Assembly: GCA_021404985.1 (NCBI GenBank)
Contig: QWHP01000056.1
Span: forward strand, 1 to 15,002
DNA length: 15,002 bases
Direction of reading: 5' to 3'
Source: Actinobacteria bacterium ATB1
GTDB lineage: Bacteria; Actinomycetota; Acidimicrobiia; UBA2766
The notes below the pieces were generated by a model. The model was not told the origin of the DNA and ran no database searches. It saw nothing but the letters and a program-made list of their open reading frames with translations. How positions within the stretch are numbered: the stretch's first letter is position 1; each line of letters begins with the position of its first letter. Below, piece after piece: positions 7,069 to 14,095 of the stretch. The position numbers and the translations under genes were made by a program.

Positions 7069-7263
7069 ATGGCGACACCGACCATGCGACTTACGGCGGC
7101 GGGTCCGGACATGATCCGGGCCAGATGCAGGGGATGCGGGCGTGACCTCCAGCGAAGGAACGGCCCCTCGGGACTCGGGGAGATCTGCTACTGGTGTGCA
7201 CAGCGGGCCGTCGCGGCGGAGCGCCGGGCGTTCCTCGACCGGGTCCGCACGAGAGAGGCGTGA
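7069..7263 (+). CDS. Small zinc-ribbon-like protein (two CxxC), SOS-controlled
   Basis: A 64-residue basic protein with C20-x2-C23 and C40-x2-C43, the layout of a zinc ribbon or zinc knuckle, in the segments RCRGCGRD and ICYWCAQR. The C-terminal 20 residues are Arg/Ala/Glu-rich and likely helical. The start is firm: a strong AAGGAGGAGG stands six bases before ATG 7069. I do not recognise the family. A LexA box at 7020-7035 controls it, so expression should rise after DNA damage. With the nuclease gene just upstream on the same strand, a nucleic-acid-binding or partner role in repair is plausible but inferred. It ends just before a perfect hairpin that should terminate transcription. Confidence 0.8.
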   Translation: MATPTMRLTAAGPDMIRARCRGCGRDLQRRNGPSGLGEICYWCAQRAVAAERRAFLDRVRTREA

Positions 7264-7267
7264 ACGC

Positions 7268-7302
7268 GTGTGAGTCCCCGATCGTCGATCGGGGACTCAC
7301 AC
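7268..7302. terminator. Bidirectional hairpin terminator
   Basis: A perfect 16-bp inverted repeat (arms 7268-7283 and 7287-7302) around a 3-base loop GTC. It sits between the convergent small zinc-ribbon gene, ending at 7263, and the L,D-transpeptidase gene, ending at 7339. No T-run follows on either side, as is common for actinobacterial hairpin terminators. Its symmetry means it could act for both strands. Confidence 0.7.
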
Positions 7303-7338
7303 CAGCGGGCCGTGGGCGCTGTGGCAGAAGTGACCTCT

Positions 7339-8067
7339 TCAGTGGATGCTCACGGGAGTGCCCAACTCGATGACGTCCGACAGTGCAGCCGCCACGTCGT
7401 TGTCCACACGGATGCAGCCGTGCGAGACGGCATCTCCGATCGAAGACGGGTCGTTCGTACCGTGGATGCCGATCTGGCCACTGCCTCCGTTGAAGTCGGT
7501 CAGCGACTCCGACCACGCCGAGATTCCGAACGCCCAGTCGCCGTAGGCGGGATCGTCACTCCGGAGGACATCGGTGACGTAGAAGTCTCCCTTCGGCGTC
7601 GGGTACCGGTCCGACCCGATCGCAACGTCCGCCTCGAGAACGACCTCGCCGTCGCGTTCGGCACGTAGCTTCCGGGAGCCCAGATCGATGTCGATTCCGC
7701 TGGACACGGAACGGACAGACACGTCCGTGGCCTCCATCCAGCCCGTTCGTCCGTTCGGCCGGCCCGGGAGACGCACCTCGACGCGATCCCCCTTCTCCGA
7801 GATCACAGCGAAGGACGCTCGGGTTCCGTATTCCGTTCGGGCGGGGAGCGACTCCCGACTGCTCCCCCCGGACTCGGATCCGAAGACTCCGATCTCGTCG
7901 ACCCCCTCGGCTGCGAGGGCGACGCGAGTCCCCTTGCCGGCGTCCGTGCCCCGCGCGAGGGACAGGCGTCCCGTCAAGTCCGGCCCACCCGCGGTGACCG
8001 CCGCAACCGCGGCGGCCACCACGACGATCCCGATCACTGCCAGGTACTTCCAAGCCTTCGCCTTCAT
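7339..8067 (-). CDS. L,D-transpeptidase (YkuD domain), membrane-anchored
   Basis: A 242-residue protein. Residues 8-27 form an N-terminal membrane anchor or signal segment. About 45-115 looks like a small SH3-like beta domain (VRLPGRPNGRTGWMEA). The YkuD catalytic domain (about 123-242) has H202 in IHGTND and the catalytic motif SHGCIR with H216, C218 and R220. YkuD enzymes make 3-3 crosslinks in peptidoglycan or attach proteins to it outside the membrane, with the cysteine as nucleophile. I chose ATG 8067 over the adjoining GTG 8070 because AAGGAGG then sits seven bases away. It starts 39 bases after the stop of the acidic secreted protein gene, so the two probably form an operon. The hairpin at 7268-7302 should end the transcript. 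Confidence 0.9.
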   Translation of the reverse strand: MKAKAWKYLAVIGIVVVAAAVAAVTAGGPDLTGRLSLARGTDAGKGTRVALAAEGVDEIGVFGSESGGSSRESLPARTEYGTRASFAVISEKGDRVEVRLPGRPNGRTGWMEATDVSVRSVSSGIDIDLGSRKLRAERDGEVVLEADVAIGSDRYPTPKGDFYVTDVLRSDDPAYGDWAFGISAWSESLTDFNGGSGQIGIHGTNDPSSIGDAVSHGCIRVDNDVAAALSDVIELGTPVSIH

Positions 8068-8106
8068 CACTGGACCTCCTTGCGCTTCCTCGTACCGCCG
8101 GAATCC

Positions 8107-8568
8107 TCAGCCCGTGAAATGTGGCCGGGTGGGATAGTCGGGTTCGCAGTCGGGACTCTCGGGGCACTCCTCCTCTTCAGGGGTCTCGCACTCCTCGGGG
8201 TAGTCCGGGTCGGTCGGACTGAAGTCGGCGCACTCCGGCGTGTATTCCGGCACGCAGTCCTCGGGGTCGTAGTCGGGATCCGTCGGGTGGTCGCAGTACT
8301 CGGGGTAGTCCGTCGGAACCTCAGGGTCCTCCTCGCAGTCGTCGGGCACCGCCTCACAGCCGACGTCTCCCTCTGACCAGTCCTCGTCCGACCAGTCCTC
8401 GGGCGGTGGAACCTCGTCCTCCGGCGGAACGAGGAAGTCCTCGACCTCGGCCTGGTCGGCATCGTTCGGTTCACCGGCCGTTGCCGGGCCCAAGCCACCC
8501 CGGACACCCAGGCCGACGAGAGCGAGACACATGGCCGTCATCACGATTCGCAGCAGGTGCTTCTTCAT
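8107..8568 (-). CDS. Secreted, highly acidic Cys/Pro-rich protein of unknown function
   Basis: A 153-residue protein with a Sec-type signal peptide (K2, K3, hydrophobic 5-22, likely cleavage near ATA-G at 31). The mature part holds about 47 Asp/Glu in about 121 residues, almost no basic residues, many prolines and tyrosines, and eight cysteines. From about residue 80 it is built of loose repeats of the type PTDPDYxPEDC and PEYTPEC, with a cysteine every 7-11 residues. Such a chain is probably extended and could bind calcium or other divalent cations, or form disulfide-linked structure at the cell surface; no family is recognised. The start is firm: AAGGAGG lies before ATG 8568. It is the first gene of a two-gene operon with the L,D-transpeptidase, which suggests a cell-wall context and possibly a substrate or partner of that enzyme. 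Confidence 0.82.
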   Translation of the reverse strand: MKKHLLRIVMTAMCLALVGLGVRGGLGPATAGEPNDADQAEVEDFLVPPEDEVPPPEDWSDEDWSEGDVGCEAVPDDCEEDPEVPTDYPEYCDHPTDPDYDPEDCVPEYTPECADFSPTDPDYPEECETPEEEECPESPDCEPDYPTRPHFTG

Positions 8569-8587
8569 GCTCTACCTCCTTGTGGGG

Positions 8588-8605
8588 CCGGTGCACTCGC
8601 ACCGG
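8588..8605. other. Short perfect hairpin in the leader of the acidic protein gene
   Basis: CCGGTGC (8588-8594), loop ACTC, GCACCGG (8599-8605): a 7-bp GC-rich stem about 20 bases upstream of the minus-strand start at 8568. It could be a leader hairpin affecting translation or mRNA stability, or chance in GC-rich DNA. No riboswitch class is recognised. Confidence 0.35.
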
Positions 8606-8692
8606 TCAGAGGGAGGGACACACGAGACCCCCTCGCGCTTACACGTCGGAGGGGACTTTTTTCTCGGCATCCTTCGCCGGCAGGTGGGGTCC

Positions 8693-8721
8693 TTGTGGAG
8701 CACCGGGGGTCCGGATAGCGT
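8693..8721 (+). promoter_or_regulatory. Candidate promoter of the aquaporin gene
   Basis: TTGTGG (8693-8698), exactly 17 bases, then TAGCGT (8716-8721), a housekeeping-sigma-like arrangement. Transcription would start near 8728, leaving a leader of about 45 bases before ATG 8774. The -10 box is identical to the one before the exonuclease gene. The rest of the 8569-8773 gap holds only the hairpin at 8588-8605 and a T6 run near 8658. Confidence 0.45.
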
Positions 8722-8773
8722 TCCTCGAGCCGGCAAGACCCGGACCGAGCCCGCGACCTGGACGGGGAGATCG

Positions 8774-9469
8774 ATGAACGAAAGAGCGAGGATCTTCGTC
8801 GCAGAGGTGTTCGGGACGGCCGTGCTCGTCGTCGGGGGTGTGGGCAGCGCCGTTCTCGCCGGTTCCGAGATCGGCTTCCTGGGGGTGGCGATCGCGTTCG
8901 GGCTGTCCCTGCTCGTGATGGCCTACACGATCGGCTCCATCTCGGGATGCCACATCAACCCGGCGGTCACCGTCGGACTCTGGGTCCTCGGCAAGACGAA
9001 AGGACGCGACGTTCCCCTGTACGTCGTGGCACAGGTCGTCGGCGGCGTTCTCGGGGGCCTCGTCGTCTTCCTCGTCGCCTCCGGCCTGGAAGACTTCAGC
9101 GTGGTCGATTCCGGCTTCGCGTCGAACGGGTACGGCACACACTCCCCCGGTGGGTATCCGTTGTGGGCTGTAGCGATCGCGGAAACAGTAGTCACCCTGC
9201 TCTTCGTCATCGTTGTCGTGAGCACGTCACGCAAGTCGATGCATGCATCCATGACCGGTGTCTCCGTGGGCTGGGCCCTCGCTCTCGCACACCTGATCCT
9301 CATCCCCGTGAGCAATGCCTCCGTCAACCCCGCACGGAGCATCGCCACCGCCGTCTTCCAACACACCTGGGCACTCGAGCAACTCTGGGCTTTCATCGTG
9401 TTCCCACTCGCAGGCGCCTTCCTGGCAGGGCTGCTCTGGCGCGTCCTCGTTCCCGCCGACGACGCGTAA
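8774..9469 (+). CDS. aqpZ: Aquaporin Z-type water channel
   Basis: A 231-residue MIP-family channel with six predicted membrane helices and two half-helices carrying the NPA boxes, N62-P-A64 and N185-P-A187. The selectivity filter is that of a water channel rather than a glycerol facilitator: F42, H173 in LAHLILIP, a small residue near A182, and R188 directly after the second NPA. The loop SGFASNGYGTHSPGGY (about 113-128) and the region around WALEQLW (199-205) resemble E. coli AqpZ closely. It lets water cross the inner membrane during osmotic change. ATG 8774 has GGGGAG five bases upstream; longer readings from further upstream have no hydrophobic start and overlap the divergent gene. The tethered sigma factor gene begins 81 bases downstream on the same strand. 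Confidence 0.93.
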   Translation: MNERARIFVAEVFGTAVLVVGGVGSAVLAGSEIGFLGVAIAFGLSLLVMAYTIGSISGCHINPAVTVGLWVLGKTKGRDVPLYVVAQVVGGVLGGLVVFLVASGLEDFSVVDSGFASNGYGTHSPGGYPLWAVAIAETVVTLLFVIVVVSTSRKSMHASMTGVSVGWALALAHLILIPVSNASVNPARSIATAVFQHTWALEQLWAFIVFPLAGAFLAGLLWRVLVPADDA

Positions 9470-9550
9470 GCACCTGGCACCTCTGCGTGTCCTCGTCCCG
9501 ACACGGGTCGCCGCGCGCGGCCGAGTTCGTGCGAGACTGGAGGTGGAGAG

Positions 9551-11071
9551 ATGGGCACCGGAGTAAGAGAAGCCCGGCGCGACCTCGCTGTCGACGCCAG
9601 ACTCGTGGAAGACGCCCGCGAGGGCGACGGCCTCGCGTTCGGGCGGCTGTACGATGCCTGGTTCGGGCGTGCCTACGACCACGCCTACAGGATCCTTCGG
9701 AATCCCGACACTGCAACCGAGACTGCCCAGGATGCGTTCTTCACAGCTTGGCGGCGCCTGGATGACCTCAGGGACGGCGCGGCGTTCGGCGGCTGGGTCT
9801 TGCAGATCTCGCGCAACCGGGCGCTGAACAAACTGCGCAGCCAGGCCCGCTCCCGTCCTGTGGACGCCGAGGGCATGGCCGTCCTCGAAGCCACGGCCCA
9901 GTCACCGGGAACTGCTCCTGCCGGTTTCGCGATCGAGGACCGGATCGGAGGATTCGACGATCCCGAGGCTGCGGCGGAGGACGGTGAGCTCGTCGACCTC
10001 GTGTGGGATGCTGCCGAAGGCCTGTCCGACAAGGACGCTGTGCTCCTCGACCTGCACCTCCGTCAGGGGTACGAGCCCGCCGAGATCGCCGTGCAGTTGG
10101 GAATCTCTCGGAACAACGCGAACCAGATGCTGCACAGGGTTCGGAACCGGCTGAGCGACGCCATCCGCGCCCGCGTCCTGTGGCGTCACGGGGAGCCGCT
10201 CTGCCACGACCTGGCCCGCACCCTGACACACGAGGGCATCCACGTGTTCGGGCAGGACGCGGTGAAGGTGATCGGAGCGCATGCAGCAGACTGCGACGAG
10301 TGCAGCGAACGCCAGGAGATGCGGCTCGCACCGAGCACCTTGTTCTCGATCGTGCCACTGGTCGCCGCTCCCCTGGCCCTGAAGGCACGGGCCGCGGCCG
10401 CACTCGAGGGTGCCGGCGTCCCGATGCGGGGATCGACGACGTTCACGTCCCCGGAAGACGGTGGACGGGATGGGAGTCCCGACGGCGACGCGGGCGCTCA
10501 GCGACGCGGTAGGGGCGGAGGCCGGCACGCACGCCTGGACTCCGAGACGAAGGCGGGATTCCCGAAGAAGGTCGCCTTGGTCGGCGGGATCTCCCCCCTC
10601 CTCCTCGTCGCAGAGGTCGCGTTCCTGTCTCTGAGAACCGAGTCCACCTCCGACGACGCCCTCGAACAGATCGAGGGGTCGACGGGCCTCGGAGCCTCCA
10701 ACCCGACGCGGGAATCGACGACAACAACGACTGCTCCCGAGCCCGTCCCGAGCATCGAGTACTTCCGGATACGGCCGTCAAAGGTCGGGACCCCCTACCC
10801 GATGGAGAGCTACGAAACCGAATACGGGCGCACGGTCCCTGCCAACCCGCCGGTGCTGTCCTGGAGTGTGACCGAGGGGGCAGGGTCGGTGGAGGTCACG
10901 GGAGACGGCTTGTCCTCGACGTCCTTCTCCGGATCCAAGCCGCTCTGCCCGGGGTCGTACGACGCGCCGCTCTGTTACACGACACCGGGCTCCTACACAG
11001 TGACGCTCACGGTCTACGACCCCGACGGGGACCCACTCGATTCCGCACAGGCCTCGTACAACGTCTCCTGA
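9551..11071 (+). CDS. ECF sigma factor fused to anti-sigma-like zinc motif, membrane segment and PKD-like outer domain
   Basis: A 506-residue protein, far longer than a usual 170-220-residue ECF sigma factor. Sigma region 2 spans about 25-95 (FGRLYDAWFGRAYDHAYRIL and the core-binding/-10 part around TAQDAFFTAWRRL). Region 4 spans about 150-208, with the helix-turn-helix in AEIAVQLGISRNNANQMLHR. Then H244-x3-C248-x2-C251 matches the zinc-binding core of ZAS anti-sigma factors. A hydrophobic stretch at 264-278, a disordered Gly/Arg/Asp-rich stretch (295-335), a likely membrane helix at 341-361, a Thr/Pro linker (388-400) and a beta-rich PKD/Ig-like domain (402-506, with PGSYTVTLTVYDPDG) follow. 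The single chain could thus sense outside and hold its own sigma domain at the membrane until released. GGAGGTGGAGAG before ATG 9551 fixes the start. Targets are unknown; the aquaporin gene lies just upstream. Confidence 0.85.
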   Translation: MGTGVREARRDLAVDARLVEDAREGDGLAFGRLYDAWFGRAYDHAYRILRNPDTATETAQDAFFTAWRRLDDLRDGAAFGGWVLQISRNRALNKLRSQARSRPVDAEGMAVLEATAQSPGTAPAGFAIEDRIGGFDDPEAAAEDGELVDLVWDAAEGLSDKDAVLLDLHLRQGYEPAEIAVQLGISRNNANQMLHRVRNRLSDAIRARVLWRHGEPLCHDLARTLTHEGIHVFGQDAVKVIGAHAADCDECSERQEMRLAPSTLFSIVPLVAAPLALKARAAAALEGAGVPMRGSTTFTSPEDGGRDGSPDGDAGAQRRGRGGGRHARLDSETKAGFPKKVALVGGISPLLLVAEVAFLSLRTESTSDDALEQIEGSTGLGASNPTRESTTTTTAPEPVPSIEYFRIRPSKVGTPYPMESYETEYGRTVPANPPVLSWSVTEGAGSVEVTGDGLSSTSFSGSKPLCPGSYDAPLCYTTPGSYTVTLTVYDPDGDPLDSAQASYNVS

Positions 11072-11100
11072 CCGCCGTTGGGCGAGAGCCCCGATCGAGG

Positions 11101-11149
11101 CGGCTGCCTCCCCGCCGATGGCTGCCTCCCCGCCGATGGCTGCCTCCCC
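11101..11149 (+). repeat. 18-bp direct repeat across the acyltransferase start
   Basis: The unit GGCTGCCTCCCCGCCGAT occurs at 11102-11119 and 11120-11137, followed by a partial third copy to about 11149. Each unit encodes MAASPP in the downstream frame and carries an ATG, at 11118 and 11136. Copy-number change by slippage would keep the frame while moving or adding start codons. Confidence 0.75.
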
Positions 11150-11987
11150 CCCTGGTCCGAACGAGGCGCGACTGGAGGTCGCGTCCAAGGTCCTTCGGCC
11201 TCTGCTCCGCCTGTTCGATCCGCAGTTCCAGGGTCTGGAGAACGTCCCGGCGCACACGGCGGGCCTCTGGATCGGGAACCACACGATGATCGGGATGCTG
11301 GACTACGCCGTATTCATGCTCAAGATCTTCCGACACAAGAGAGTGAAGTTCTGGTCTCTGGGCGATCACTTCCATTTCCGTGTGCCGTTCTGGCGCGATC
11401 TGCTGCGCGAGAACGGCACGTTCCCGGGAACGATGGAGAACTGTGTCGAGGTCTTCGACAACGGTGGGAACATCGTGATCTTCCCCGGTGGAGCGCGTGA
11501 GGTCACGAAGAGGCCGGGCCGGCAGAACACCCTGTTGTGGAACGACCGTCTCGGGTTTGCACGCCTCGCCGTGCGAGCCCAGGTGCCGGTCGTCCCGTTC
11601 GCGTGCGTTGGCGGCGACGACTGATACAAGATCGTGCTCGACAGCCGGCAGATCCTCGATTCACCCCTGGGGACACCACTCGCCGGCATCCTCGACCGTC
11701 TCGGGCTCCCGGCGGAGTCCTATCTCCCCCCGCACATACGCGGCATCGGCCCGACTCTCGTTCCCCGTCCCTACCCCCTTCAGTTCGCGATCGCTCCGCT
11801 CGTCTTCCCTTCGCGACTCGACGATCTCGACGAGGAGGATGCCGCAGTCGCGTTGCGGGACGAGGTCCGGGATACGGTGGAGACGCTGATCGCAGATCTC
11901 CTGAAAGTGCGGGCCGAGAGGGAACAGACCACCCTCGGGGGAAGGATCCGGTCAGCTCTGTTCGGCACCACAGTGGTACCGCGCTAA
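11118..11987 (+). pseudogene. MGAT/DGAT2-like lysophospholipid acyltransferase interrupted by in-frame TGA
   Basis: One reading frame runs through 11118-11987 except for a TGA at 11622-11624; the 169-residue first part and the about 120-codon second part together make a normal-length LPLAT of the MGAT-like group. Visible motifs are GNHTMIGMLD (histidine of the catalytic His/Asp box), FRVPFWRDLLRENGTFPG and FPGGAREV, the signature of the DGAT2/MGAT group. After the stop the frame continues with YKIVLD and a typical tail (LVPRPYPLQFAIAPLVF). The enzyme would add an acyl chain to a glycerolipid at the membrane. The stop falls in a segment read as GGDD-stop-YK, so it could be a nonsense mutation, a sequencing error or recoding. 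No ribosome site precedes ATG 11118 or 11136, both inside the 18-bp repeats. The gene follows the sigma gene by 46 bases and overlaps the convergent GGDEF/EAL gene by its stop codon. Confidence 0.75.
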
Positions 11988-14095
11988 ACCAATCGGGCCC
12001 GTACCTTCGCGACCGCCGCTTTGTCCCAGTCAGTCGCCGGAGCCGGACGACCGAAGAGGTAGCCCTGCGCATAATGACAGCCACGCTCGTGGAGCCAGTC
12101 CCTCTGCTCCTCGGTCTCGACGCCCTCGGCCACCACCTTCACGCCGAGAGCGGCCGCCATCTCCACCACGACCGACACGATCGACTCGTCCGTGGGGTCC
12201 ACACCGAGACCGGACACGAATGACCTGTCGATCTTCATGAGGTCGATCGGGAACCGCTTCAGATAGGCCAGCGCCGAGTAGCCGGTCCCGAAGTCATCGA
12301 TGGAGAGGCGAACTCCCAGTTCCTTCAACGAATCGACGACATGCAGGGCGGCCTCGGGGTCGTGCACCAATGCCCCTTCGGTTATCTCGAGGCAGAGATC
12401 GTCGGGAGCTACACCGGACGCGGTGATCGCCTCCCGGACATGGTCGACGAGACCGGGTTCGGCGAGCTGGACCGGGGAGATGTTCACCGAGACGCACGGC
12501 GCCAGACCGTCGATCCACCGTGCCACGCCGAGGCAGGTCTCGTCCAGGACCCACTTGCCGATCTGCTTGATGAGGCCAGTCTCTTCTGCGATTGGGATGA
12601 ACTCGACGGGCGGGACATTGCCGTGCTCGGTACTGTGCCAGCGCAACAACGCCTCGAAACCCACGATGTCACGGCCATCCAGAGAGACGATCGGCTGATA
12701 GTGGATCTCGAGCTCGTCCTCCGGCAGGGCGCGGCGCAGGGATCCGGCGAGATCGAGATGGCGCGTCGCGCGCGCGTGCATCACCGTCTCGTAGACCTCG
12801 CAGCGGTTGCGCCCTTTCTCCTTGGCGCGATACATGGCTGAATCGGCGTCGCGGAGGAGGGTGTCCGCTTCCTCCTGACCGTCGTCGGACACGGCGATGC
12901 CGATGCTCGCCGTGACGTATACCTCTGCGCTGTCGATCTGAAAGGACTTCTCGAGGAGTCCGAGTATCCGTTCCCCGAGCGATCTCGGTGTCTGGAACGG
13001 CGGCAGGTGCTCCACGACGATCACGAACTCGTCGCCACCGAAGCGGCAGACGGTGTCGGTCTCGCGCATCCCCTTCGCGAGGCGGCCCGCGACCTCTATC
13101 AGGAGCTGGTCACCGGCGACGTGGCCGAGGCTGTCGTTCACGTCCTTGAAGCGGTCGAGGTCGACGAAGAGGACGGCCACCGGACGTCCGCTCCTGCGTG
13201 TGCGGCCGAGCGCCTGCTCGATCCGGTCGTGGAGCAGTGCGCGGTTGGGCAGCCCTGTCAGGGAGTCGTGCAGAGCCTGGTGCTCGAGCTCGGCTTCGAT
13301 GTGACGATGCTCGGTCACGTCGGTCATGTTGCAGACCGCCCCCCGGACAGCCGGGTCGTCGAAGTGGTCCGAGAGCTTGATGGAGAACCAGCGGTAGCCG
13401 CCGTCCTTGTGCCTGATACGCACCTCATGGCGTACCTGATGTCCGGCCTCCAGGGCGCGCGGGGCCGACAGCGCGAGCTCGAGATCGTCGGGATGCACAT
13501 GCTGCTGCATCATCTCCGTGACTGGACTTCCGACGTACTCGTCCGGGTGGTAGCCGAGGATCTGCTCGACGGACGGGCTCATGAAGGCGAATCTGAAGTC
13601 GGTATCGAGCACGGCAGCGATGTCGGAGCCGTGGCTGACAAGGGCCCGGATCCTCTCGTCGGCCAGACGCCCCCGCTCGCGCAAGCGCTGCTCCTCCAAG
13701 GCTCTCGCCACCGCGGTCGGGAGTCGCCGGAGACGGTCCTTGAGGAGGTAGTCGGCGGCGCCTCTCCGGATGGCCTCGACTGCGACCTCCTCCCCCAACA
13801 CACCGGAGACGAGGATGAAGGGGACTCGGCCCCCCTGCGCGAGGTGGAGGTCGAGCGCCTCGAGCCCGTCGAAACCCGGCAGGTTGTAGTCGGCGATGAC
13901 GACGTCGGGCTCGGCACCCAGGGCCTCCACGAAGTCCTCTCGGCTGTCCACCCGCCGCCACGTGAGCCCGTAACCGGCGTCCTCGAGCTGCCTGGCGAGG
14001 AGGTCGGCGTCGTCCGGCCTGTCCTCGAGGAAGAGGACGTCTATGACCTCGGGGTCCTTCGGTTCCGAGCTTCTCGTGGAGGAGATATCCGTCAT
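11984..14095 (-). CDS. Receiver-PAS-GGDEF-EAL protein (c-di-GMP turnover)
   Basis: A 703-residue signalling protein. A receiver domain (about 17-130) has D69 as phospho-acceptor, the acidic pair in FLEDRPDD and K119 in YLLKDR. A PAS domain spans about 145-265 (VLDTDFRFAFMSPS, ending NMTDVTEH). The GGDEF domain (about 272-437) has the intact FGGDEF motif and an RETD inhibitory site five residues before it. The EAL domain (about 455-700) has FEALLRW, NISPVQL, EITEG, DDFGTGYS, MKIDRSF, EGVETEEQ and QGYLFGRP, so both cyclase and phosphodiesterase sites look complete. It should make or break cyclic di-GMP under control of phosphorylation and a PAS ligand. The start is ATG 14095, overlapping the upstream stop as TGATG with GAGGG upstream; GTG 14098 is an alternative. 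The partner kinase is probably the one two genes upstream. Confidence 0.93.
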   Translation of the reverse strand: MTDISSTRSSEPKDPEVIDVLFLEDRPDDADLLARQLEDAGYGLTWRRVDSREDFVEALGAEPDVVIADYNLPGFDGLEALDLHLAQGGRVPFILVSGVLGEEVAVEAIRRGAADYLLKDRLRRLPTAVARALEEQRLRERGRLADERIRALVSHGSDIAAVLDTDFRFAFMSPSVEQILGYHPDEYVGSPVTEMMQQHVHPDDLELALSAPRALEAGHQVRHEVRIRHKDGGYRWFSIKLSDHFDDPAVRGAVCNMTDVTEHRHIEAELEHQALHDSLTGLPNRALLHDRIEQALGRTRRSGRPVAVLFVDLDRFKDVNDSLGHVAGDQLLIEVAGRLAKGMRETDTVCRFGGDEFVIVVEHLPPFQTPRSLGERILGLLEKSFQIDSAEVYVTASIGIAVSDDGQEEADTLLRDADSAMYRAKEKGRNRCEVYETVMHARATRHLDLAGSLRRALPEDELEIHYQPIVSLDGRDIVGFEALLRWHSTEHGNVPPVEFIPIAEETGLIKQIGKWVLDETCLGVARWIDGLAPCVSVNISPVQLAEPGLVDHVREAITASGVAPDDLCLEITEGALVHDPEAALHVVDSLKELGVRLSIDDFGTGYSALAYLKRFPIDLMKIDRSFVSGLGVDPTDESIVSVVVEMAAALGVKVVAEGVETEEQRDWLHERGCHYAQGYLFGRPAPATDWDKAAVAKVRARLV

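Noticed and set aside
8588..8605. Riboswitch in the 8569-8773 gap
   Set aside because: Only a single 7-bp hairpin is visible with no conserved class-specific core; too little for a riboswitch call.
8531..8773. N-terminal extension of the aquaporin upstream to 8531
   Set aside because: It overlaps the divergent acidic protein gene and is not AqpZ-like; ATG 8774 with GGGGAG matches the family N terminus.
11622..11670. Selenocysteine insertion at the acyltransferase TGA
   Set aside because: Looked for a SECIS-like stem-loop just after the TGA and saw only weak ATCG/CGAT pairing; MGAT-like enzymes are not known selenoproteins to my knowledge.
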